Position numbers and translations under genes: made by a program
The notes under the pieces: generated by a model
Told to the model about the DNA's origin: nothing
Database searches by the model: none
The model's input: the letters and a program-made list of their open reading frames with translations, nothing else
Shown here: piece after piece, positions 35,609-43,590 of the stretch
How positions within the stretch are numbered: the stretch's first letter is position 1
Layout of the letters: every line of letters starts with the position of its first letter
DNA from: Sphingomonas sp. ERG5
GTDB lineage: Bacteria; Pseudomonadota; Alphaproteobacteria; Sphingomonadales; Sphingomonadaceae
Length of the DNA: 64,000 bases
Assembly (NCBI RefSeq): GCF_000803065.1
Contig: NZ_JSXI01000029.1
Coordinates: 124,001 to 188,000, forward strand
Reading direction: 5' to 3'

Positions 35609-35717
35609 GCCCGCCGCGACCACGACCTGCGCCACGATCGCCACGACGCTTTCCGCACCCGCCGTGTTTCTCGGCTGGTGACCGAAATTGCCGGTTATTG
35701 ATCGGCTGCGGCGCTCT

Positions 35718-35790
35718 CCCGCTCGGGCTGAGCTTGTCGAAGGGCCGTCCTTCAAGGCAAGGCTTCGACAGGCTCAGTCCAAGCGCGAGG
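35718..35790. repeat. Palindromic intergenic repeat (CTGAGCTTGTCGAAG type)
   Basis: Imperfect inverted repeat with arms around CTGAGCTTGTCGAAG and CTTCGACAGGCTCAG, the same family as 21193-21259. Sits between convergent ohr and the GlxA-type regulator gene. Confidence 0.8.
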
Positions 35791-35803
35791 GTGCTGGTCG
35801 CGA

Positions 35804-36742
35804 TCAAGCATCGGCGCGCGCGTTCCGGCGGATGGTCAAGGGTGGCTGGCCGAAGGCGCGCAGAAAGGCGCGCCGCATCCGCTCACGGTCGGCAAAGCCG
35901 GTTTCGCGCGCGACAATGTCGATCGGGTGGCGGCTTTGCTCCATCATCAGGCGCGCCGCTTCGACGCGCAGATTCTCCACCGCCTTGGCCGGGGACTGGC
36001 CGGTCTCGGCGCGGAACGCGCGGCTGAACTGTCGTGGGCTGAGATGTGCCGCTTCGGCCAGGGCTTCGACCGGCAGCGGTGTGCTCAGGTTGCGTCGGGC
36101 ATAATCGAGCGCGCTCTGAATCCGGTCGGACTTGGGTTCGAGTTCGAGCAGCGCGGAATGTTGCGACTGGCCGCCCGCACGGCGATGATAGACCACCAGC
36201 TTCTTCGCCACCGATCGCGCGATATCGCCGCCCAGATCCTTTTCGACCATCGCGAGTGCCAGGTCGACGCCCGCGGTCATCCCGGCCGACGTCCAGATAT
36301 GGTCGTCGATGATGAAGATGCGGTCCTCCTCCAGTTTCACCTTGGGAAAGCCGGCCTGGAACTCGCGCGCGAGCAGCCAGTGCGTGGTCGCGCGCCGCCC
36401 GTCGAGCAACCCCGCCTCCGCCAGTACAAATGCGCCGGTGCAGATCGACGCCAGCCGCCGTGTCGATGCCGCCGCAGCGCGGACATAGGCCAGAAGCCCC
36501 GGCGACATATCGGGTACGCCGGTGCCGCCGCACACCAATATCGTGTCGAAGCGCGAGGCGTCGAACGCCACACTGTCCATCCCGGCCCCGATCGAACTTC
36601 CCACTTTGCCGCCATGTTCGGAAATGATGTGGATGTCATAAAGCGGCTCGCCGGTGGTGACGTTGGCGAACTCGAACACCGAGAGTGCGGCCAGACTCAT
36701 TATCTGGAAGCCGGGGAAGATGACGAAGGCGATGCGTTGCAT
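35804..36742 (-). CDS. GlxA-type regulator (DJ-1/PfpI plus AraC domains)
   Basis: A 312-aa regulator. Residues 1-175 form a DJ-1/PfpI-like domain (RIAFVIFPGFQIMSLAALSVFEFAN; ASICTGAFVLAEAGLLDGRRATTHW, with the nucleophile-elbow Cys), residues ~215-312 an AraC HTH (LPVEALAEAAHLSPRQFSRAFRAETGQSPAKAVENLRVEAARLMME). Start ATG 36742; longer frame overlaps the divergent promoter. It faces an SDR gene across a 118-nt gap with a perfect inverted repeat, suggesting local control. Confidence 0.9.
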   Translation of the reverse strand: MQRIAFVIFPGFQIMSLAALSVFEFANVTTGEPLYDIHIISEHGGKVGSSIGAGMDSVAFDASRFDTILVCGGTGVPDMSPGLLAYVRAAAASTRRLASICTGAFVLAEAGLLDGRRATTHWLLAREFQAGFPKVKLEEDRIFIIDDHIWTSAGMTAGVDLALAMVEKDLGGDIARSVAKKLVVYHRRAGGQSQHSALLELEPKSDRIQSALDYARRNLSTPLPVEALAEAAHLSPRQFSRAFRAETGQSPAKAVENLRVEAARLMMEQSRHPIDIVARETGFADRERMRRAFLRAFGQPPLTIRRNARADA

Positions 36743-36779
36743 GGCGTGATTCCGGCTATGTCCTAAAAAGTGGTATATA

Positions 36780-36800
36780 TGACATTTGAGACAAATGTCA
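36780..36800. promoter_or_regulatory. Perfect inverted repeat between GlxA-type regulator and SDR
   Basis: TGACATTTG-AGA-CAAATGTCA, nine perfect pairs and a 3-nt loop, 61 nt before the SDR start and 38 nt before the regulator start. Preceded by AT-rich TGGTATATA. Likely operator; the binding protein could be the neighbouring regulator. Confidence 0.65.
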
Positions 36801-36860
36801 CTCACCCTATCTCCACTCCACAACGCCGGGCTCTCCGTCCGACGCTCAAGGAGTTTCGAT

Positions 36861-37652
36861 ATGACCAGCAATAAGGGTACCGCCGTCGTCACCGGCGCCT
36901 CGACCGGGATCGGCGCGATTTATGCCGACCGCCTCGCGCGGCGCGGTTACGACCTGATCGTCGTGGCGCGCAGTCGCGACAGGCTCGATACGCTCGCCGC
37001 GCGCATCACCAGCGAGACCGGGCGATCTGTCGAAGTGATCGCCGCCGATCTCGGCGACAAGGCCGGGCTCGCCCGGGTCGAGGATCTGCTCAGGACCGAT
37101 GCCAGCATCACCTTGCTGGTCAACAATGCCGGGGTCGGCGCGGCCGCGACGCTGCTCGATGCCGATATCGACAAGATGGAGGAGATGATCACGCTCAACG
37201 TCACTGCACTGACGCGGCTGACCTATGCGGTCGCGCCCGGCCTGGTCGCGCGGGGGGGCGGTACGATCGTCAATATCGCTTCGATCGTCGCGATCGGGCC
37301 GGAAATCCTCAATGGCGTCTATGGCGGCTCGAAGGCGTTCGTGCTCGCGCTCAGCCAGTCGCTGCATCACGAACTCGGCGACAAGGGCATCCGCGTGCAA
37401 GCGGTGTTGCCCGGCGCGACCGCGACCGATTTCTGGGATGTGGCCGGCATTTCGATCGCTCATCTGCCAAGTGAGATCGTGATGCAGGCGACCGACATGG
37501 TCGATGCGGCGCTGGCCGGGCTCGACGCGGGAGAGTTGGTGACAATCCCGGCGCTGCCCGACATTGCCGACTGGGACGCATATGAAGCGGCGCGGCAGAC
37601 ATTGCTGCCGAACCTGTCGCATACTCAACCCGCCGCACGCTACGCCGCCTGA
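36861..37652 (+). CDS. Short-chain dehydrogenase/reductase (SDR)
   Basis: NAD(P)-dependent oxidoreductase (263 aa). TGASTGIG cofactor motif at residues ~13-20, NNAGVG, catalytic Ser in NIASIVA and YGGSK catalytic Tyr-Lys pair. VVARSRDRL after beta-2 carries Arg, which favours NADPH. Start ATG 36861 with AAGGAG upstream. Similar to sphingomonad SDR proteins induced with GlxA-type regulators; substrate unknown. Confidence 0.92.
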   Translation: MTSNKGTAVVTGASTGIGAIYADRLARRGYDLIVVARSRDRLDTLAARITSETGRSVEVIAADLGDKAGLARVEDLLRTDASITLLVNNAGVGAAATLLDADIDKMEEMITLNVTALTRLTYAVAPGLVARGGGTIVNIASIVAIGPEILNGVYGGSKAFVLALSQSLHHELGDKGIRVQAVLPGATATDFWDVAGISIAHLPSEIVMQATDMVDAALAGLDAGELVTIPALPDIADWDAYEAARQTLLPNLSHTQPAARYAA

Positions 37653-37676
37653 GGTCCGTCGCGGCCTGGCGCAGAC

Positions 37677-38567
37677 TCAGGCCGTGGCGGGCTGCCGCGC
37701 GACTTCCTCGAATGCGTCGAGGATCGTCGGGATCAGCGCCACCGGTATGTCATGACCCATGCCGGGAATCTCCAGCAGCTTCGCCCCCGGAATGGTCGCG
37801 GCGGTGTCGCGGCCGCCCTCGACCGGAACCAGCGGATCGTCAACGCCATGGATCACCATGGTCGGCGCAGTAATCGTCGCGATGGCACGGCGGCGGTCCC
37901 CGGCAACATAGATCGCCGCCATGTGACGGGTGAAGCCGGTGGGATGGAAGCTACGCTCGAAATTGCTCTGGATACGCTGGCGCAACGCCTCTGCATCGGT
38001 GGGGTAGCTGGGGCTGCCGATCACGCGCGCGGTGTTGATGCCGTGCGCAACGATCGATTCCAGGTCGATGCCCGCCGGGCGTGTGGTCAGCGCCGCCATC
38101 GCCGTGGCGCTGGACTGCGGCACCGCGGGATTGCCCGTGGTCGACATGATCGAGGTGAGTGACAAGGTACGCGCCGGCCAAGTGGCTGCGAAGATCTGCG
38201 CGATCATCCCACCCATCGATCCGCCGAGGATGTGCGCGCGTTCGATGCCGAGCGCGTCGAGCAGGCCCGCGGCGTCCGCGGCCATGTCGTTGAGCGTATA
38301 GGGAACCGACGGTGTCATTCCTGTGAACAGCGTTGCGGCGAGCTGCACCAGGTTCGGCACACCCGCCGCGTCGAACTTGGCCGACAGCCCGACATCACGA
38401 TTGTCGTAGCGGATCACGCGATAGCCACGCTCGACCAGTCCATCGACCAGCTGGATCGGCCACCAGGTGAGCTGCGCGCCGAGCCCCATGATCAGCAGCA
38501 CGGCGGGAGCGCCGTCCGGACCATAGCTTTCATATTCGATGCTGATGGCGTTGGCTTGGATCTTCAT
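37677..38567 (-). CDS. Alpha/beta hydrolase
   Basis: A 296-aa alpha/beta hydrolase. Nucleophile elbow GGSMGG, oxyanion region LLIMGLGAQLTWWP, HGVDDPLVP with the acid residue and GMGHDIP with the catalytic histidine. Resembles the esterase/haloperoxidase-like RdmC group. Start ATG 38567; no signal peptide. Substrate unknown. Confidence 0.88.
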   Translation of the reverse strand: MKIQANAISIEYESYGPDGAPAVLLIMGLGAQLTWWPIQLVDGLVERGYRVIRYDNRDVGLSAKFDAAGVPNLVQLAATLFTGMTPSVPYTLNDMAADAAGLLDALGIERAHILGGSMGGMIAQIFAATWPARTLSLTSIMSTTGNPAVPQSSATAMAALTTRPAGIDLESIVAHGINTARVIGSPSYPTDAEALRQRIQSNFERSFHPTGFTRHMAAIYVAGDRRRAIATITAPTMVIHGVDDPLVPVEGGRDTAATIPGAKLLEIPGMGHDIPVALIPTILDAFEEVARQPATA

Positions 38568-38633
38568 GGGCGCACTCCTTGTGGCGGCCCATCGCAGCAC
38601 AACGCGGGCGCGGCAAGGAGAGTCACGTTGAAT

Positions 38634-39953
38634 TCAGTCTTTGCCGGGGGTGATCCGGGGCGGCAGGATCGCTTTGTCGATCCGCGCCGCGACGCCGACG
38701 CTGCGCCCGGCCAGATTGGGCACCGAATAGCGCATGCCCACGCCCAGCACTTGCGCGGCCTGTGACAGGGTCAGCCCGTAATCCTGTTGCAGCCAGGCGA
38801 CCATGCCAGTGCTCGCTGCCTTGAGCGCTTCGTCGAGCGAACCCGCCTGACCCAGCACCATGATCTCGCGCGGCGATTCCACGCGCGGCATGGGAATGTG
38901 CTTGTGCTTGATCAGCGTGACGCTGAATTCGACCTGCATCGAGGTTTCCAGCGCATATTGCGATGTCTCGCCATCGCCTTGCAGCGCATGGGCATCGCCG
39001 AGATAGAGTAGGGCGCCCGGCTGCTGAACCGGCAGATAGACGGTGTTGCCCTCGACCACTTCGTTGAAGTCCATATTGCCGCCAAATGATCCGGTATCGC
39101 CGGTCGAGAGCGGTGCCGAACCGAATCCCGGCGCCACCGCCAGGCCGCCGAGCATTGGGCGGACCGGGATCGAGAATTCTGCCAGCGCGCCGTTCGCGCC
39201 TTGCGGACTGGCACGTCCGGCCGCGCGGTCCAGCGTCCAGCGGACCGGCTTGCCGAGATCGCCGGCCTTGGCGATGAGGCTTGCTCCCAGCGCCCGCCCG
39301 ACGATCGTGTCGAGGCTGTCGGCATAATCGCGGTCGAGTCGCAGCTTCATGATATGGATCGCCAGCGTATCGCCTGGCGCGGCACCGGCAATGAAGAACG
39401 GCCCGGTCTGCGGGTTGCCGAATAGCGCGACGGTCTTGCCGTTCGCATCAACGCCGCCTGAATCGATCGTGTTGGTCACGACGCTGTCGCCCGGCCAGAG
39501 GGTCAGCACTGGCAAGCGATGCGGGTCGAAGCTGTTGGCGTAATCGGTCGGCTGGAAGCGCCAGCTGCGCGGTGGCCCGGGTGCGCGGTCCGCGATGCGC
39601 CGCGCGGTGAAGCCATGCCGCACGCGGCGATCGGGGAAGTTGCTGTCGGGGAGGTCCGCCTCGCCAGTCATCGCCGTGCCGGCTTGCGTGCCGGTAAAGG
39701 CATAGACAACGCCCTTGGCGTCCTGTGCCGAGAAGCGGACCGCTTTGCCTATGGCGCTGCCGGTCACCGGATCGCCATCGAGTTCACCACTCAGCCGATC
39801 ACCGTCGCGCACCAGAGTGAGCGTGGAATAGGCCGGGTTGCCCCACATATCCTGGATCACGACCCAGTGCTCCGGCGCCACGCCGGATCCAGGTTGGGCG
39901 ATCGACGGCGTGGCGATCAGGTGCAGGGCCATCGCGATGAGCAGGCGTCGCAT
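38634..39953 (-). CDS. Exported acetamidase/formamidase-family protein
   Basis: A 439-aa protein: signal peptide MRRLLIAMALHLIATPSIAQ, an N-terminal ~90-residue beta domain, then an FmdA/AmdA-like amidase domain (DSVVTNTIDSGGVDANGK; FFIAGAAPGDTLAIHI; GGNMDFNEVVEGNTVYLPVQQPGALLYLGDAHALQGDGE). DFNEV and GDAHALQGDGE are family blocks. Start ATG 39953 follows GGAGAG. Secretion and an added N-terminal domain differ from the cytosolic enzymes. A BlaI/CopY-like operator lies 16 nt upstream. Likely hydrolyses an amide in the periplasm. Confidence 0.85.
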   Translation of the reverse strand: MRRLLIAMALHLIATPSIAQPGSGVAPEHWVVIQDMWGNPAYSTLTLVRDGDRLSGELDGDPVTGSAIGKAVRFSAQDAKGVVYAFTGTQAGTAMTGEADLPDSNFPDRRVRHGFTARRIADRAPGPPRSWRFQPTDYANSFDPHRLPVLTLWPGDSVVTNTIDSGGVDANGKTVALFGNPQTGPFFIAGAAPGDTLAIHIMKLRLDRDYADSLDTIVGRALGASLIAKAGDLGKPVRWTLDRAAGRASPQGANGALAEFSIPVRPMLGGLAVAPGFGSAPLSTGDTGSFGGNMDFNEVVEGNTVYLPVQQPGALLYLGDAHALQGDGETSQYALETSMQVEFSVTLIKHKHIPMPRVESPREIMVLGQAGSLDEALKAASTGMVAWLQQDYGLTLSQAAQVLGVGMRYSVPNLAGRSVGVAARIDKAILPPRITPGKD

Positions 39954-39968
39954 GATCTCTCCAGTTTC

Positions 39969-39984
39969 GACTACAAATGTAGTC
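39969..39984. promoter_or_regulatory. BlaI/CopY-type operator
   Basis: GACTACA-AA-TGTAGTC, a perfect 7-bp palindrome with the TACA-N2-TGTA core characteristic of BlaI/MecI/CopY-family operators. It lies 16 nt before the start of the exported amidase, inside the expected promoter. No BlaI-type repressor gene is in the window. Confidence 0.65.
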
Positions 39985-40005
39985 ATACCCGCAAGAGGGA
40001 TGCCG

Positions 40006-40380
40006 TCAACCGCTGTCGCGCCCGTCTGCCGAGGTGTCGCCATGCACCGCGCGGCTGTCGCGCGGTGCATGGGTGCGATCGGTCAGGCCATAGTCGCGCG
40101 CTACCTCCGCGATGCGCAGCCGGTAATCGATGAAGACGCCGCTACGGCCCTTCGCCTGGGTAGCGCGGTGGTCGGGAGTGTTGCGCCATGCCGCGACCGC
40201 CGCTTCGTCGCGCCAGAACGATAGCGAGAGCAATTTGCCCGGCTCGGCAAGGCTTTCGAATCGCTCGATCGAGAGGAAGCCGTCGATCAGATCGAGCGCG
40301 GGGCGTAGCTGCGCGGCGAGATCGAGATAATGCTCGCGCTCGCCCGGTGCCGGCCACACTTCGAAGATCACCGCAATCAT
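40006..40380 (-). CDS. Antibiotic biosynthesis monooxygenase (ABM) domain protein
   Basis: A 124-aa dimeric alpha/beta-barrel protein; residues 1-95 are the ABM domain (MIAVIFEVWPAPGEREHYLDLAAQL; DGFLSIERFESLAEPGKLLSLSFWRDEAAVAAWR). Coupled by ATGA overlap to the upstream NIPSNAP protein, which has the same fold superfamily. The C-terminal 20 residues are hydrophilic and unconserved in appearance. Possible heme- or quinone-related monooxygenase; function unknown. Confidence 0.82.
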   Translation of the reverse strand: MIAVIFEVWPAPGEREHYLDLAAQLRPALDLIDGFLSIERFESLAEPGKLLSLSFWRDEAAVAAWRNTPDHRATQAKGRSGVFIDYRLRIAEVARDYGLTDRTHAPRDSRAVHGDTSADGRDSG

Positions 40381-40706
40381 GGCCGTACCAGCGGCGCATG
40401 CGGAGCGGAGGCAAGGCGCAGGAACAGCCGGTCCTCGCGCTGGATGAATTGTTCGCGCTGGCTGAATTCGTAATTCTCGCGGCCGAGCGGATCGTCGCGC
40501 AACCGGGCGCGGTACGCTTCGTACGCGGCCAGGTCTTCAATGGCGTAGACGCCATAGGCGGTGGTCGCCGACCCTTCATGCGGCGCGAAATAGCCGATCA
40601 GATCGGCGCCGCAACGCGGGATCGCTTCGCCCCAGTTGCGCGCATACTCCTCGAACTGGCGGATTTTATAGGGATCGAGCTCGTAGCGGATGAAGCAAGT
40701 GATCAT
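40377..40706 (-). CDS. NIPSNAP-family protein
   Basis: A 109-aa protein with the NIPSNAP ferredoxin-like fold (MITCFIRYELDPYKIRQFEEYARNWGEAIPRCGADLIGYFAPHEG, then AYEAYRARLRDDP). First of a two-gene operon with the ABM protein, divergent from an ArsR-type regulator across 137 nt. Role unknown. Confidence 0.85.
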   Translation of the reverse strand: MITCFIRYELDPYKIRQFEEYARNWGEAIPRCGADLIGYFAPHEGSATTAYGVYAIEDLAAYEAYRARLRDDPLGRENYEFSQREQFIQREDRLFLRLASAPHAPLVRP

Positions 40707-40843
40707 GTCGTGTCTCCGTAAATGCCGGGACAGCCAGTAAAGCTTCGGGCAAGGTGATGGTTCGGCCGAGGCCGAAACATTATCGGTCGCTCTGGAGCAA
40801 GGATCGGGCGGACTAGGGTCAGACGGGCAAAGATTGGGACATC

Positions 40844-41545
40844 ATGACGAGCATTTCCTCCCTGGCCGAGATCGCATCGCTGATCGGCGAACCCGCGCGC
40901 ACCGTGATGCTGGTCACCTTGATGGATGGTCGAGCGCTGACTGCGGGTGAACTGGCGCGCGCGGCAGGCGTGACCGCACCGACCGCGAGCGGGCACCTGG
41001 CGCGCATGCTCGAGGCGAGTCTGATCGCGGTCGAGGCGCAGGGCCGGCACCGTTATTACCGGCTTTCCTCGCCGTCGGTCGGCGCCATGCTCGAACAAAT
41101 GATGGGCGTCGCTGCGACGGTTGGCGATCCCGGGCTGATCGCGCGTCGGCGGATCGTCACTGGCCCGCGTGACAAGGCGCTACGTCATGCGCGTGTCTGT
41201 TACGACCACCTCGCGGGTGAAGTCGCGGTCGCCATCGCCGATGCATTGATCGCCAGCGGCCGGATCGATCTGGCGCGCGACGGCGCGGCGGTGACGGGTG
41301 AGGGGCTGGGATTTCTCGCTTCGGTTGGCGTGACGCTGGATGCGTCGGCATCGGGCCCGGTATTCTGCCGCCCGTGCCTCGACTGGAGCGAGCGCCGCCC
41401 GCACATCGCCGGCGCGGTGGGCAGCTCGCTGTACCGGAGCTTGCTCGAGCGGCACTGGCTGCGCCGGGTCGAAAGCAGCCGCGCAGTGACGATCACTCCG
41501 GCTGGTGTGATGGGGCTGGAAAGCCGCTTCGGAGTCAGGGTCTAG
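40844..41545 (+). CDS. ArsR-family winged-helix regulator
   Basis: A 233-aa protein: N-terminal winged HTH (ARTVMLVTLMDGRALTAGELARAAGVTAPTASGHLARMLEASLIAVEAQGRHRYYRL) and a longer C-terminal domain with CRPCLDWSERRPHIAGAVGSSL and a second wHTH-like tail (TITPAGVMGLESRFGV). Cysteine pair CRPC could bind metal or sense redox. Divergent from NIPSNAP/ABM, its probable target. The stop codon lies inside the 117-bp inverted repeat. Confidence 0.85.
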   Translation: MTSISSLAEIASLIGEPARTVMLVTLMDGRALTAGELARAAGVTAPTASGHLARMLEASLIAVEAQGRHRYYRLSSPSVGAMLEQMMGVAATVGDPGLIARRRIVTGPRDKALRHARVCYDHLAGEVAVAIADALIASGRIDLARDGAAVTGEGLGFLASVGVTLDASASGPVFCRPCLDWSERRPHIAGAVGSSLYRSLLERHWLRRVESSRAVTITPAGVMGLESRFGVRV

Positions 41546-41659
41546 AGTTTGATGCAGCTGCGCTGAAGCGCGGCACCGCCCTCCACAGCCATTCCAACGA
41601 TGCGTTGCATCGCCGGAATGGCTGTGGAGGGCGGTGCCGTCTTGCTGAATCAAACTCTA
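41543..41659. repeat. 117-bp MITE-like inverted repeat
   Basis: Perfect 11-bp terminal repeats (TAGAGTTTGAT / ATCAAACTCTA) enclose a perfect 24-bp inner stem, GGCACCGCCCTCC... at 41573-41596 and its complement at 41616-41639, around a 19-nt loop. It supplies the stop codon of the ArsR-type gene and separates two convergent genes, so it may also terminate transcription. Confidence 0.8.
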
Positions 41660-41682
41660 AGGTGACGCCGTCGGGGATTCGG

Positions 41683-42999
41683 CTAGCGAATGATCCGGGC
41701 ATCGTCATAAGCGGTATCGAGCCGACGCCCGCGCGCGAAACCGGTCAGAAGGCGCTGCAGCGATGCGGGCTGCCGCGTCGAGAGCCGTTCGTCGCCTTTG
41801 ACTTCGAAGCGGTACAAGCCGTGCTCGGTACCGGGATAGACAATGACCGAAATCGGGCGCCCCTGCTTCTTCAGGGCCATGAGGCGGCGATAGGTCTCGA
41901 GATACGGCGCATCGATATCGTCCCCACCCAAAATCCACAGCTGCGGTGTCTTCAGCGTCCGCAGTACCGGCATCGGATCATAATCGGGAATGATCCCCGC
42001 AAACAGACGCGGTGCCTTGTCCCGCACTTCTGCCTCGGGCGTATTGATCACATAGTTGGTCAAATTGCCGCGCACGAAGCGAAACCAGGGCTCACCGCGA
42101 TACTTGTCCAGCACGACGCGAAGGGCATCATAGCCGGAACGAAAACCGTCCCGGGCAATCGCCTGTGCGGCCGCGCCGATCTCCTGCGCCTTGGCGACCT
42201 CCACCGCCCCGAATCCGTGCCGGGTCATGTCGAGCGTCAGCGCTTCCTGATCTTCCGCGATCGGCGATACGGCGAGCCCATAGCCGACAATGACGAAATC
42301 CACGCCGCCGCGCGTTGCCGCCAGCGGCGCGGTCCAGCCGCCCTGGCTCGTGCCGTAATAGCCCACGCGCCCGGCCCGCGTGCCCGCCAGCGATTTGGCG
42401 GTGGCCAGCGCCGCGCGCGCATCCGTCGCCAACTGATTGAGGTCGTGGGTGAACAGGCCTTTGGAGTTTCCTGTGCCGCGCTTGTCATAGACAAAGACGC
42501 CGATACCCTGTGCCGGGAGCATTCGTTGCAATGCATAAGTGCGTAGCGCTGAACTATCTTCCGAACCATGTACGAGGATCACGATCGGCACAGCGCCGCG
42601 CCCGGCAGGCAAAATGAGTCTCCCGGCGAGTTGCGCGTCGCCGCTGACGAAGTGCGTTTCGCGCGTCGGGAAATTTTCCTGCGTGCCGGGCATGCCGGCA
42701 AACCGGATCCTGCCCTGACCACAGTCTGACAGATCGACGATTTTGCCATCGTCGCGGTCGGTCCAGCCCAGCGTGCTCGACCATTGACCGTCGGGCCGGA
42801 GCGACAACAGCCCCGATGTGCCGTCCAGCCGCCGCCAGCGGAAATGGCCTTCACCTGACGGTGCGATGTCTATGCCGGATCCGTCGGCGAGACGATAATA
42901 TCCTGCGACACATGCCGTGGCCGGGGACTCGGCCGAAGCCGGTGCGGGAACCGCCAACAGCGCCATAATCGCGGTTTCGAACAGTCGCTTCAACACCAT
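41683..42999 (-). CDS. Exported alpha/beta hydrolase with N-terminal beta domain
   Basis: A 438-aa protein. Signal peptide MVLKRLFETAIMALLAVPAPASA; residues ~30-130 a beta domain; residues ~140-430 an alpha/beta hydrolase: VPIVILVHGSEDSS, GYYGTSQGGW with the nucleophilic Ser, LWILGGDDIDAPY and GTEHGLY with the catalytic His. Similar in layout to YqiA/BAAT-like dienelactone hydrolase-related peptidases. Start ATG 42999; longer frame lacks a signal sequence at its end. Confidence 0.85.
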   Translation of the reverse strand: MVLKRLFETAIMALLAVPAPASAESPATACVAGYYRLADGSGIDIAPSGEGHFRWRRLDGTSGLLSLRPDGQWSSTLGWTDRDDGKIVDLSDCGQGRIRFAGMPGTQENFPTRETHFVSGDAQLAGRLILPAGRGAVPIVILVHGSEDSSALRTYALQRMLPAQGIGVFVYDKRGTGNSKGLFTHDLNQLATDARAALATAKSLAGTRAGRVGYYGTSQGGWTAPLAATRGGVDFVIVGYGLAVSPIAEDQEALTLDMTRHGFGAVEVAKAQEIGAAAQAIARDGFRSGYDALRVVLDKYRGEPWFRFVRGNLTNYVINTPEAEVRDKAPRLFAGIIPDYDPMPVLRTLKTPQLWILGGDDIDAPYLETYRRLMALKKQGRPISVIVYPGTEHGLYRFEVKGDERLSTRQPASLQRLLTGFARGRRLDTAYDDARIIR

Positions 43000-43027
43000 G
43001 CATCTCCGTCCATCGATCGGCACTGGC

Positions 43028-43513
43028 TCACTGCGGCGAGCCGATCCGGTCACGCAGCGTTCTGACTCGCAATGCCTCCAGCGCATCATCGAGCACCGTC
43101 ACCAGGTTCACGCCGGTTTCAGCGAACAAGTCTTCCATGGCACGCGCATGCGCACCGATCGCGGCCTGGATGGTGCGCGCTTCCGCTTCGCCGGATCGCG
43201 TCAATTGATAGGGGCGGCGTCTGGCGTCATGCGGATCGGCGAAGCGCTCGACCAGCTCCAGTTTCTCCAGCGGTTTGAGCCGCGACGACAGTAGCTGATG
43301 CGACTGGCCGTCGGTCCGCGCCATTTCCGCCAGGCTGGCGGGCCCGCGCTCGAGCAAGAACAGCAAGGCGGAATGCGCCTGGATCGGCGCTTGTAATCCC
43401 GCCGCATCGGCCAGCGCCTGAGTGGACGCGCACAAGGTCTCGGTCAGGCGCTCCGCCAGATGCGCCACAAAGGCCGGCCTCAGGTCGCCGAGAAATTCGA
43501 GCGCGCGCTGCAT
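43028..43513 (-). CDS. MarR-family regulator
   Basis: A 161-aa regulator: LLFLLERGPASLAEMARTDGQSHQLLSSRLKPLEKLELVERFADPHDARRRPYQLT is the winged helix with wing DARRRPYQL. No OhrR cysteine. Start ATG 43513 is the first after an AT-rich upstream region; RBS is weak. A much longer open frame across the desaturase gene is a shadow. Together with the AT-rich palindrome it may control itself and the hydrolase. Confidence 0.82.
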   Translation of the reverse strand: MQRALEFLGDLRPAFVAHLAERLTETLCASTQALADAAGLQAPIQAHSALLFLLERGPASLAEMARTDGQSHQLLSSRLKPLEKLELVERFADPHDARRRPYQLTRSGEAEARTIQAAIGAHARAMEDLFAETGVNLVTVLDDALEALRVRTLRDRIGSPQ

Positions 43514-43520
43514 GCGGTAA

Positions 43521-43560
43521 TATATCCAAATATTTGCGCAATTATTTGCATATATTGGAC
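43521..43560. promoter_or_regulatory. AT-rich promoter/operator of the MarR gene
   Basis: A 40-bp AT-rich island in GC-rich surroundings, flanked by TATATCCAA and TATATTGGA, with two ATTTGC motifs (TATTTGCGC and TTATTTGCA). It lies right before the MarR start and is a likely operator/promoter. Confidence 0.45.
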
Positions 43561-43590
43561 GACCGCGCAAGAGCCGCTTGCCGACCTCGA

